In this document: piece after piece, positions 30,781-40,023 of the stretch
How the letters are laid out: every line of letters begins with the position of its first letter
How positions within the stretch are numbered: position 1 is the first letter of the stretch
Assembly: GCA_951394045.1 (NCBI GenBank)
Contig: OX595998.1
Span: 1,860,001 to 1,924,000 of the forward strand
Origin: Nitzschia sp. DOCU1
Lineage: Eukaryota; Bacillariophyta; Bacillariophyceae; Bacillariales; Bacillariaceae
Direction of reading: 5' to 3'
DNA: 64,000 nucleotides
Program-made: the position numbers and the translations under genes
Notes under the pieces: generated by a model
Databases searched by the model: none
What the model was told of the DNA's origin: nothing
Seen by the model: only the letters and a program-made list of their open reading frames with translations

Positions 30781-32985
30781 ATGCCAGAGGCACTCGAGCC
30801 AGGAACAACTAGAATACGGCAAATGTCGAGTCATAGTGGCACTCCTGGTTGCAGAAGCGTTGGAAGAGGCGGTGGGGGCAGCAGATCCTTTGTCGCCCTG
30901 GCCCTGCTAGTCATATCTTTAGCTTCCGTATGGTCCCCCACTGGTGCACAAGAAACAGGCCGGCAGTGGTATCGTTTCGGGGGGACCATGGACTTGTCTC
31001 CTATTTCGGCAGAGGACACCCTGAGTCAAGCCGCGATTGAGACCTGGCAGGACTTGACATCCGACTTTTATGTTCAGGCGCTATTATCCCGAACAGACTT
31101 GGATCCTCCCATCTCGGATCCTCAAGTCACCATCAGTCTTCTCTTTGGTTCCCGGCCGGCCGATGACTCGACGGGAAGTGTGCTTGCCATTCAATATCAA
31201 GCAACCGCCAGTTTCATTAGCGAATCAACCAGCTATGATCCAGGCATCCTGGCACTGCCTGCCTTTAGAGAACAGACGGCTGTGCTCCAGTATGTCATTA
31301 CACTCCGACAGTCGGGACAATCTATCTTTGCCGATGTCATGTCACTCAGCTTGACAGTGCAGACGGCGAATCCTATTCCAGCTCCTACACCGCCTCCTGT
31401 TCAACCCACGCTCAAGCCGACGCTTTCTCCTACTCGCGCCCCCACCAGCGCCCCTGTGGTTCCAACACCCTTTCCTACTAGGGCGCCCTTCACTCGTTTG
31501 ACGCCGTTTCCTACACCAGGTCCTACCGGATTGTCGACTTCGACACCATGGCCCACGCCGGGTCCCACCGCAACACCCGTGGCATCTGCTTCTACGCCCC
31601 AGCCGACTGTGCTGCAGCCTACCTTTTCGCTTACGGCCGCTCCAGTAGATGGGACTCCTTCTCCCACGGAGCCTGTGGAGACTCCTTTCCCTACTCCTGG
31701 CGATGCCGCTACGGCTCCGGGGTTCGAAATCAAGTATGCGACTACGCAACTCATTTTGAAGTTGCTACCAGGAGAAATGGAAGGCGATGTCCTGGAGAAT
31801 TGGAAACAAGTTACTGCCAGTTATCTGATAAGTTATATCCAAGCTCTGGACCCTTCATTGCTTCAAAAGCCCTTGCAAGGAGAAACTGTGCCTTTGAAGG
31901 TTGAAAAGGTGTTGCAAGAAGAATTCGACGACGAGGGACGTCGTCAACTGGAAGAACAAGCAGACGTGGAAGTGGTGCTACCAGAAGATTCTTCGGCCAA
32001 TGTCACTACGCTGACTGCAGTTTCGGTCGAGTTTGTCAGCAAACTGGAATTGCCTTCGTCGTCGGACGAATTCTCCTTGGTCAACGGAGCCTTTGCCACA
32101 CGCGCGCGACGTGAGGCTTATCGCAAGTGGATATTATCCGAGTTGCAAGGCATGCTGTCTCAAGGAGAAACGACCGCCGATACTGTTCTCTTTTTTGAAA
32201 GCTTGGAAGAAATTGACTATGTCGATGATGCCCATAATGGTGGCCCCGACGATGACAAAGTGGATCCATCCGTGAAACCCCAAACGGACGAACCTCCACC
32301 GACGGGTCTCATCATTGGAGGCGTTGTGGGTGGATTAATCGTCATCTTGATCTTTGTCGCTTGCATTTACCGTATGCCAGGTAAGAACCCCAAGGACATG
32401 ACTAGCAGCGATGGCGGCAACGGCAGTGGGGCAGGTGGCACCAACAGAGAAATGTCGCCGAACTCCAATGGCAACCGAACGCAGCCCACGCAAAGTAATC
32501 CCAGTGGCTTGACATGGGAGCCCGCCGAACAGCCGTCTCGGCTCAATCAAGAGATTGTGGTTCAGGATAGCAACATGGACGATGTTTCCACTATTGGGGA
32601 TCCCTTTTTATACGGCCTGCCATCCGGCATTCAAGAAGACGAACGCACTGCCACCACATCCGTCGTTCAAAGCGACACGTACAATTCCTTATTGGGTCGC
32701 CAGCGGTTGCAACATGAAAACTCTTTTGCGCGATCGCAGGGTGATGCGACAGAATTCTCTGCCTTTACTGGCATGTCGAAATATTTGATGACGCCCAACA
32801 ACAATGCAGCCGCGAGGCGTGGCATATTGGGAGAGCTGGGCCTTGGTTCCTCGGACGACACGAGCTTTGAACAACGCCTCTTTCCAATGGACGACGATCC
32901 GCTTTTGGAACGATCCGTAGAAAATTCCGAAGAGCAATCGTTGGATTATTCTTTGCCAACCGCGCTCATGAAAGACACATTGTAA
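30781..32985 (+). CDS. PT-rich type I membrane surface protein
   Basis: Intronless, 734 residues, ATG at 30781. A polar n-region of about 36 residues precedes a signal peptide core (SFVALALLVISLASVW) ending at GAQ. Residues about 60-195 form a beta-rich domain (QWYRFGGTMDLSPIS...). Residues about 200-315 are a Pro/Thr stalk of PTP, APT and PTLxPT repeats, suited to dense glycosylation. A second folded domain (about 320-490) begins FEIKYATTQLILKL. One transmembrane helix lies at about 508-530 (GLIIGGVVGGLIVILIFVACIY), followed by a 200-residue Gly/Ser/Asn-rich acidic tail. It looks like a diatom cell-surface or wall-associated protein; I recall related hypothetical proteins but no assigned function. 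A truncated duplicate sits 2.8 kb upstream. Confidence 0.78.
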   Translation: MPEALEPGTTRIRQMSSHSGTPGCRSVGRGGGGSRSFVALALLVISLASVWSPTGAQETGRQWYRFGGTMDLSPISAEDTLSQAAIETWQDLTSDFYVQALLSRTDLDPPISDPQVTISLLFGSRPADDSTGSVLAIQYQATASFISESTSYDPGILALPAFREQTAVLQYVITLRQSGQSIFADVMSLSLTVQTANPIPAPTPPPVQPTLKPTLSPTRAPTSAPVVPTPFPTRAPFTRLTPFPTPGPTGLSTSTPWPTPGPTATPVASASTPQPTVLQPTFSLTAAPVDGTPSPTEPVETPFPTPGDAATAPGFEIKYATTQLILKLLPGEMEGDVLENWKQVTASYLISYIQALDPSLLQKPLQGETVPLKVEKVLQEEFDDEGRRQLEEQADVEVVLPEDSSANVTTLTAVSVEFVSKLELPSSSDEFSLVNGAFATRARREAYRKWILSELQGMLSQGETTADTVLFFESLEEIDYVDDAHNGGPDDDKVDPSVKPQTDEPPPTGLIIGGVVGGLIVILIFVACIYRMPGKNPKDMTSSDGGNGSGAGGTNREMSPNSNGNRTQPTQSNPSGLTWEPAEQPSRLNQEIVVQDSNMDDVSTIGDPFLYGLPSGIQEDERTATTSVVQSDTYNSLLGRQRLQHENSFARSQGDATEFSAFTGMSKYLMTPNNNAAARRGILGELGLGSSDDTSFEQRLFPMDDDPLLERSVENSEEQSLDYSLPTALMKDTL

Positions 32986-33613
32986 ACTATACATTAAGAT
33001 CATAATAGACGCACACAAGTCTACTAGCTTGATAACTAGCTTGTCTAGCTCGAACAGCGAATGAAAGAATCGCAAAAGACCCTGACCTGTGTCTACTACC
33101 TCCTCTAGTAGAGCTCAACTCAGGATTGAGTTCTTGACCCGTCGGCCGATAGTCTAGAAAGCTTTCGGTGCGTCCCTGATTGGCCGAGAGGCCCACCAAG
33201 GAGTCACCCAAGGAAGCAACAAAAGACACTGTTTTGAAATCATGAGAGGCAACAAAGATGATACTGTGGGGAGTTTTCGACTTTAAAGAAGACAAAACTT
33301 GGAAACTATGAGATTCCCACCAGCGACCGAGCATCCATGCCAGTAGCTAGCTACTAGAATTCGTCGGTTCTAGTAACGGGATAGTGTTGGAAGTCACATG
33401 TCGAGTCCAAGTGCAGCTACTCTAGAGGGGGATAGAGTCATATGCCGCATGGCTAGCTACACGGACGTCTTCCATGTCGCCGCGGGCAAGTGCAGGTACT
33501 GTTAGCGAGAGGTAGATGCATGGCTTGCGAGGACACGAGCTAGAGGGCTATTTGCTAGTACTCCATATTATGTTCCTACTACCGGTAACTACCACTTGTG
33601 CCCTTTACTATTC
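32986..33613. other. Convergent spacer
   Basis: No gene; rich in ctagctag and actag words. Confidence 0.45.
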
Positions 33614-34888
33614 CTATTCTTCTTTTTCGTAACCCAAAACTTTGAAACTTTCGCCCCATCGCTCGTGAATGATTTGACGAATCGCCGGCGACAGTGTGCG
33701 GTGGGCATTGACTCGATACTCTCGACGCTCTTTGACATCAGCTTGAAGCTTTTGACGAAATTGAGGCGAAAGCTTCCAATGCAATTGTTGATAAACTCGT
33801 TCCAGTGTCTGTATAGGATCGCGCGCCAATTCCTCATAGGATACTTCGACTAAATCACCCTCCGCCAGTAGCTTCTTGTCTTGTTGATAGTGCTCCCACA
33901 AAATTTCATATTGTCGCAATATAAATTCTTGAATTTGTGGGTTGGCAGGACGATCCATGTCGGTATACCAGAGTGTCGTATTGGCCATGTGTGCCGTACT
34001 TTGAAATACCTGATACGGATGTCGATGCATGTAGATAAATTGTGCATCCGGAAAGAGTTGTTTGAGTAACGGAATCCGAGCGGTATGGACGGGACTTTTC
34101 AACAAGAGCCTTGGCGGCTGTTGTTTGCCATGTCGAAGTTGCCATCGAAGGGTCAACTTTTTCAACAGATACAAAAAGGCAGTCGTCCAAGTCTTGCGGG
34201 CGGCAGCCATTTGATCGGGTGGCAATGCCTCGTCGCCAGTGGCATTATCGTCAAAGGCAAAATAGGGTCGCCGGTCACGTTCCGTTTGCATGAACCAAAG
34301 GCACATGTAGGGACTTATCAAGCTCGAAGCGGTCATGCAATTGACGGCTAGTTCATCTTCGTTTGGCAAGTCCAAATGCAGTGGCATTTGATCCATCGGA
34401 CGTGTCTTGTCCACCAAAGGACCAAACAAAGCCTTGAAGGTTTCCAGCCACAAGAAGGAATGTGGAAAGCCCGTACAGAACGTGGTGAGGACAAAAAACT
34501 GAGCATCCAACGCTAGCAGCGAGTGCATCAAGGTCGTTCCGGTACGCGGATGCCCCAGAATAAAGACGGGCCGGGCCGGAACTTCCGTGGCTTGAATGCG
34601 AGATTCCCACAAGAGCCATTCGGGAATGGACATGATGGAGTTCATACAGGCCATGAACGACAAAATGAAGAGACGAGGCCAGTACCATCGCCACGCAATC
34701 ACATGGCGTTGTTTCCACAGCAGCTGGATCCACTCGCGGAGACAAATCCCACACAGTGGATTGTTCTTGACGAATCTAATGTACAAGCGATCAAACGGGT
34801 AGACGGCGGCATCATTAGCACTACCTCGTTTGTCATTGTCACCATCGCCATTGCACGCAACAGACGCAGCGGAAGTATCTGGTGGCAT
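33614..34888 (-). CDS. Sulfotransferase (Sulfotransfer_3-like)
   Basis: Intronless, 424 residues, ATG at 34888. Residues 108-121 hold FILGHPRTGTTLMH, the 5'-phosphosulfate loop of PAPS-dependent sulfotransferases. Residues about 261-298 hold LLLKSPVHTARIPLL and FIYMHRHPYQVFQST, the 3'-phosphate binding strand-helix with its conserved Arg and Ser. The C-terminal YRVNAH and ERWGESFKVLGY complete the usual family end. A hydrophobic stretch at about 69-86 could be a membrane anchor, giving a Golgi type II enzyme. The predicted reaction is transfer of sulfate from PAPS to a hydroxyl, on a glycan, lipid or small metabolite. Diatoms make sulfated polysaccharides and sterol sulfates, but which substrate applies cannot be told. 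Confidence 0.85.
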   Translation of the reverse strand: MPPDTSAASVACNGDGDNDKRGSANDAAVYPFDRLYIRFVKNNPLCGICLREWIQLLWKQRHVIAWRWYWPRLFILSFMACMNSIMSIPEWLLWESRIQATEVPARPVFILGHPRTGTTLMHSLLALDAQFFVLTTFCTGFPHSFLWLETFKALFGPLVDKTRPMDQMPLHLDLPNEDELAVNCMTASSLISPYMCLWFMQTERDRRPYFAFDDNATGDEALPPDQMAAARKTWTTAFLYLLKKLTLRWQLRHGKQQPPRLLLKSPVHTARIPLLKQLFPDAQFIYMHRHPYQVFQSTAHMANTTLWYTDMDRPANPQIQEFILRQYEILWEHYQQDKKLLAEGDLVEVSYEELARDPIQTLERVYQQLHWKLSPQFRQKLQADVKERREYRVNAHRTLSPAIRQIIHERWGESFKVLGYEKEE

Positions 34889-35481
34889 TGTTCAAAGAAG
34901 TACTAAATAAAGGATAGATGCATCTGAAAGATCTTTTCTCAAAAGGCGATTGACATCGAAGAAAAGCGTGCAAAGATTCACATGGTGATGAGATTGGAAG
35001 TAACGGTAACGACTCATTGGAACCAAACTTGGAAACACGTCGTGTCCGATGCTCACGTGGCAACTTCCGATGACGTCAGGAACGGTTCGCCCTTCATCGG
35101 CGAGCGGTCGGCTTCGCTTCGTGGTAAAAGACACGTAGACTTTTGTACCAACCGACAGCGGGGTCACGCTACTAGCAAGCCGCGATCTTACCTCCAAGCA
35201 ACAGCTACTACTCTACTAGAGTAGAGTAAAGCCTTAGTAGTAGCATTTTTGATGACCCATGCTACTCTACTAGTAGAGGATCTTCAATACTGTTAAATTG
35301 ACGACTATCACGATGTAATGAATGATAGGCATCTTTCGATGCAATAATTGAAGCTAGCCGTGCATTTCCCCTCGACGATTCCACCCAGGTACCTTTGAGT
35401 AACTTCTTGCTCTCTACTCTACTAGCTGCTAAAGAATTTTTGCAGTTATTGAATGGTACTAGCTAGTAGTACTGCCGTGGC
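34889..35481. other. Spacer with a short inverted repeat
   Basis: No gene. Bases 35209-35228 form a perfect hairpin, TACTCTACT-AG-AGTAGAGTA, inside a stretch of ctactag-type words; a related word recurs at about 35262-35280. Confidence 0.5.
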
Positions 35482-38400
35482 TTACGCAAAAAAGGGATCA
35501 TCCGTAGCATCGTTACCGTCGTCCAAAAAGTTGAACATGGCATCACGGACCGCTCCCTTTCGTTCCTCATGCACTTGCCGTCGCGCCTTCACCGACAGTC
35601 GCTTCTTTGGACTGCTACTACTTCTAGTACTGCCGCTAATGCGAGTACTACTGGTACCGCCTAAAGCAGAAGAAGAGGCACTTTCAAAAGGATCCGAGAC
35701 ACCCCGAGGACTGGTCAGCTCCTGACTAGCACGAGCTCGTCTCGCCGGGGTAGCACCTGGATCGGATCGACGGAGAGCATGATCAGCACCTGCGGGACGC
35801 GGCGGCCGACCAATACTCATTGTGCGCTGTAGATCTCGCATTCCAGATGCTCCTCCAAAGTGGTCGCCGGACGGAGCACTAGCCACCGACTTGGCATCCC
35901 TCGAAGTAGTACCCCATCCATCGTCGACGTCATTGTGGAAAAAATCGCTCAGTTCGGCCGACTTGGAGGCCCGGAGTGGCTTCTTCTTGTGGTCTAGCGG
36001 AGCCATAAACGAACCACCACCAATCTTGACAGCGGCACTTTTACTAGTCGAATCCACAGTTTTACGTGTATGCACGGTAGGAGATCCAAATCCAGCCTTG
36101 GAATCGTCGTCTTCGTCCTCCTCATCTTCTTGAATGGTAGCCGGTTGATTTGCCTTGTTGGGAGTTTCCCAATGATCCTGATCTTCTTCCCAATTCCAAT
36201 TCGTAGCAGTCGTGTAGTTGGTATGCCCACTATTGTCCAAAGCATCGTCCTTTTTGTTTCGGATAGATTCCTTGAGCTTTTCACTCATGAACGAAGCAGG
36301 CGCGACTTTCTTTTTCTTGGGTTCCACGAGCGCACGTTCCTTGACCGACGATTGAATACTGCCCATGGAATTGTGGAATGCGTGTCCCTTGACCGACGAT
36401 TGAATACTGCTCATGGAAGTTTGGAAGGCGCCCTGGAGCTTGGAGTCGTCAAACGCGTCCGACTCTTGCTTTATCGCAAAATCAGAAAAGCCAGAATCGA
36501 ACTTGGTAGGAACCTTGTTTGCCGACAAGGCAAACTCATCACCAAACCCACCACCAAACTTCTTTTTGGGCGACGCCACGGCCTCAAAGTCTCCAAATCC
36601 GGAATCAAACTTGGCTGGGACGTTACTCGGAGCAGAAGTAGTTTCCGCAAAGTTGCCAAATGCAGTATCATTCATTGCTGTCATTTCAAACTTTTCTGGA
36701 ACCGTAGTAGGGTCCTCGAAGCTGCCAAATCCAGAAACATCCAATTTGGGCTTTTCGGTTTGGGGCGTCGATCGAAAATCCATAAAGCCACAAGCATTCA
36801 AGCCTTCGGTGGAAATAATGCTGTCTGCCATACTTCCAGGCGTGTCGGGTGTAGCTTCCAGTACTTTGCGACGAGACATGGTACTGACGGGAGTGGATGG
36901 GTCATCGGTATCCTTGGAAAATGACGACGAGCGTCTTGATGTCCTTGTTTTGCGCGAACTTCGAATGCTGCCACCATTACCATCGTCTGGTGTATCCTCT
37001 CCGCTACTTCTAGAGCTTCTACTTCGACTCTTGTAACTCCCCACGCTTTCCTTCATTGGACTTTGGGGTCCGTTCTCTTCTTCGTCGTGTTGTTTGTCGA
37101 CATTGTCTGCAATATGAGTGTCCAAAGTCCGGCGAAACCGTCGAGACGATCGATGAGATCGAGAGCTCCGTCGATCCTGACTACTACTCGTACTGAATTT
37201 TTTGTCGGACGGAGACCTGGTATAGTCGCTGGCATCATTCAAGAGCGCTTCGTCAATGATACTTGCATCTTCTTCTTCTTCGGTCATGGAAGTGGTTGTA
37301 GCGGTTCGTTCCATGAGACTCTTGATGGATTCGTCCTTTTTCATCAACGATCTCTTACTTTCGGCTGTGCTTCGTTCCAAACTCTTGATGGAATCTTCCT
37401 TGTTCAAACTTTCTCGTCTCGTAGAACTAGAAGCACTGGGCCGTCGTGTGGTAGAAGTTCGTCTACCCGTTCGTTCAGATCGTTTGGAGCCTTCCTGAGG
37501 AACGGATCGCATGGATCGTTTCGAAACCTCTCGCTGTTGCTGCTGTAGCTCATCATTCTCGTTATTGTCTTGGTCATCAAATATGTGATCTTGTAAAAAA
37601 TCACCGAGAATGCCATTGATAGTGGCCCGATCATGTAAACTTTGAGCACGATCCGAGGAACGTCGAATACTTTTGGCTTTGATACTGCTTCGATGACTTC
37701 GTAAACTATGTGATTTCGCCTTGGTGACATCTTCCACTTTGGACATGTCAATGGCAGTTGCCGATAATCGTGGTCGTTGTTCCATGACCAAACTTGTGTT
37801 TCGTAGTGCCCTCCCTGCCGTCGAACTTCGTAACGATCGAGTTCCCGAAATAGCCGACGAAGGAGAATCAGTGTTATCCGTAATGGATGATCGTAATGTC
37901 GAATTTAAGGATCGACGACTGCGGTTCGAACGTTCCGGGGTGGCTGTAATTTGAAAGTCTTCCACTCCAAAATCACTGGTCCGATACCGAACGGCTGGTT
38001 TCGGTTGTATGGGTGGTTTGCGTGGACTTGACATGGGTGATTCCAAATCGTTTTCAAAGGCAGTCGCGAAGGTAGTGGAGTTGTTGAATATCGATCGGCC
38101 ATGTCGGTAACTAGGCCGGGTGGACTCCTCCAGTTCTTCCGCTTCTTCCTGGTCATCGCCGTCCTGCTGAAAAAAGGACCTTTTCGAATTGTTATTCTTG
38201 CTGTTATTGTTGACAAAACTTCCAGCTCCAGCTGGAGGATCCTCTTGAAAAAACGAAGTCTTGGAGTTGTTTTGAGCTTCTTCGAAAAACGTAAGGGATG
38301 CCTCGCTCTTTTGAAAGGAATTCTCGAAAGCACAAGCTGCTCCGCGTGGCTCCTTTTTTAACGACGCAAATGACATGATCGTGTCCTGTGCTAACGCCAT

Positions 38401-38703
38401 GGTCGTATCTGGCGTGGCTCGTCCCGCCATGAAATTCAGAGAACTGATTTTTGGTGCAGATTCTGGTGCTGGTTCGTGTGATTGTTGGAACGAACTCGTT
38501 TCTTCCGTTGTCGTCGTGAAGGGAATCTCCGACTTTGGAACGACGCCAACATCTTCGTGATGAAAACTCGCCGTGTCTTCGAGTCGTTGTCGTCCTTTGC
38601 CCTTGAACAACGACCAGTCCTTACGAACGGCAGGCCTGTCGATATCGCTGTCGTCCTCATCTTCCACCAACTTTAACCGCCGCGTTCCAAATAACGAGGC
38701 CAT
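35482..38703 (-). CDS. Large disordered protein with FGDF-like motifs
   Basis: Intronless, 1073 residues, ATG at 38703. Most of it is low-complexity, Ser/Arg/Asp-rich and probably disordered, with many RRSS-type phosphorylation-like sites. The interval about 660-790 repeats a module: DVSGFGSFED, DTAFGNFAE, FDSGFGDFE, FGGGFGDEF, FDSGFSDFA, spaced by VPxKF words. Two near-identical SMxSIQSSVKxxA units follow. FGDF-like clusters resemble short linear motifs of clathrin-adaptor and ENTH-type accessory proteins, so a membrane-traffic role is possible. The C-terminus (SVKARRQVHEERKGAVRDAMFNFLDD) is helical and looks conserved. No folded domain or membrane segment is evident. Function unknown. Confidence 0.65.
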   Translation of the reverse strand: MASLFGTRRLKLVEDEDDSDIDRPAVRKDWSLFKGKGRQRLEDTASFHHEDVGVVPKSEIPFTTTTEETSSFQQSHEPAPESAPKISSLNFMAGRATPDTTMALAQDTIMSFASLKKEPRGAACAFENSFQKSEASLTFFEEAQNNSKTSFFQEDPPAGAGSFVNNNSKNNNSKRSFFQQDGDDQEEAEELEESTRPSYRHGRSIFNNSTTFATAFENDLESPMSSPRKPPIQPKPAVRYRTSDFGVEDFQITATPERSNRSRRSLNSTLRSSITDNTDSPSSAISGTRSLRSSTAGRALRNTSLVMEQRPRLSATAIDMSKVEDVTKAKSHSLRSHRSSIKAKSIRRSSDRAQSLHDRATINGILGDFLQDHIFDDQDNNENDELQQQQREVSKRSMRSVPQEGSKRSERTGRRTSTTRRPSASSSTRRESLNKEDSIKSLERSTAESKRSLMKKDESIKSLMERTATTTSMTEEEEDASIIDEALLNDASDYTRSPSDKKFSTSSSQDRRSSRSHRSSRRFRRTLDTHIADNVDKQHDEEENGPQSPMKESVGSYKSRSRSSRSSGEDTPDDGNGGSIRSSRKTRTSRRSSSFSKDTDDPSTPVSTMSRRKVLEATPDTPGSMADSIISTEGLNACGFMDFRSTPQTEKPKLDVSGFGSFEDPTTVPEKFEMTAMNDTAFGNFAETTSAPSNVPAKFDSGFGDFEAVASPKKKFGGGFGDEFALSANKVPTKFDSGFSDFAIKQESDAFDDSKLQGAFQTSMSSIQSSVKGHAFHNSMGSIQSSVKERALVEPKKKKVAPASFMSEKLKESIRNKKDDALDNSGHTNYTTATNWNWEEDQDHWETPNKANQPATIQEDEEDEDDDSKAGFGSPTVHTRKTVDSTSKSAAVKIGGGSFMAPLDHKKKPLRASKSAELSDFFHNDVDDGWGTTSRDAKSVASAPSGDHFGGASGMRDLQRTMSIGRPPRPAGADHALRRSDPGATPARRARASQELTSPRGVSDPFESASSSALGGTSSTRISGSTRSSSSPKKRLSVKARRQVHEERKGAVRDAMFNFLDDGNDATDDPFFA

Positions 38704-40023
38704 AGTGCAAAATGGGGTAACGGGGTTTGTCTCAGCGTAGTTCTAAGGATGCTATACACAAATACAAACGACGCCAAGAGCCAAACATTCAACGAGATTG
38801 ATGATAGTAATAGGCGACACAGCGCTGGAAGTAGCTATGAAAGGGAAGAGTAGTCCATGGGACGATGACGGGCAGACTGACGGGACATTTTCGGCCAAGG
38901 CGTAGGAAAAAGAGGCCGCCACGCCGGCCGATTGAGCTTTGGGCGTTTTTCGGGCTACAGTGACAGTAAAGTACATTCCATATTAAAAACCCGAAGCGTC
39001 TACGGTACTCGTAAAATGGAAAAGAGATAAGCCTTTGCTCGTGTCTTGGTAGCGTTTAGGCTTATTAAAAGTGGTGGAAAATGGAATTTTACCTCCAGGG
39101 CTTTAGTTTCTTCACAATGCAAGAATAGTCGCAAGACTCGAGGGCTTTTTTGGAAGCAACATTCAGCGCCGGCTTTCGCATTTCTGTGGTAGGGGAAGCT
39201 GCAATAAATTATTTTTGGGGCTTGATATCCACCAAATGAACATGATGAGTCGCAGTGAAGTCCACACAGTCCATTCCGTCGGCTACTAGTATGTAGTGGC
39301 CATTTTCAAGACGGGTTTGCCATTGAACTATGCACGAATTGGGAAGATTGCATTCCTTTTGTTAGGATAGGCTTGCTTCTTCACGTCTATTTCCGTCGTT
39401 TCATAAGCACAAGCCTAACGTCCAGAGGCGAGAAGAAACGGGCGGGGCAATGCATACCAGTTTCAAGACCTGTCGCACAATTCAATCCAAGAGTAGTCTT
39501 GGCTGTGCTACTTGCCGATGCATCTTTTGGCGTTTCCGTTATGAAAAATCGTGAGCGAGACACTGCAAGAGCGACGAAAGACCCATCGCGTGGTGCGAGG
39601 AAAGATCCCATTCTTTCTAATTTATGTTAGACTCGGAATCGATCCAATCTAGTGGCATGGACTGTTCAAAGCGACAGAAGAAGGGCGGCGATCACACGCT
39701 AAGTGGATTGAATTTCAACGCCGACCATGACCAATCGCACATATCACATCTCCTGCAGGTCGCCACTACAACCGAATAACGACTCTCTGTTGTAGCCATA
39801 CCTTATGTGCTTTCCACGCAATACCCCGAAGTCAAAGCTGAATCATAACAAAACTTCATCCCGCAACGTACTTGCGGTCTCCACAGCGTCCCAGCTTCTC
39901 GCAGAACGACAATAGAAGAGCCAACCACACCATGCCGTCCGAGATGGAATGGGCCCAGCGGAAAAATTGGAATAATTGTATCCTGTAGGTAACATTGAAC
40001 ATCCCAATGCTTATCGTTCCCCA
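38704..40023. other. Non-coding spacer
   Basis: No gene supported. The best frame (39373-39630, plus) lacks an ATG start and resembles nothing. Confidence 0.45.

Noticed and set aside
39373..39630. 85-codon plus-strand ORF
   Set aside because: No ATG start and no recognisable content.
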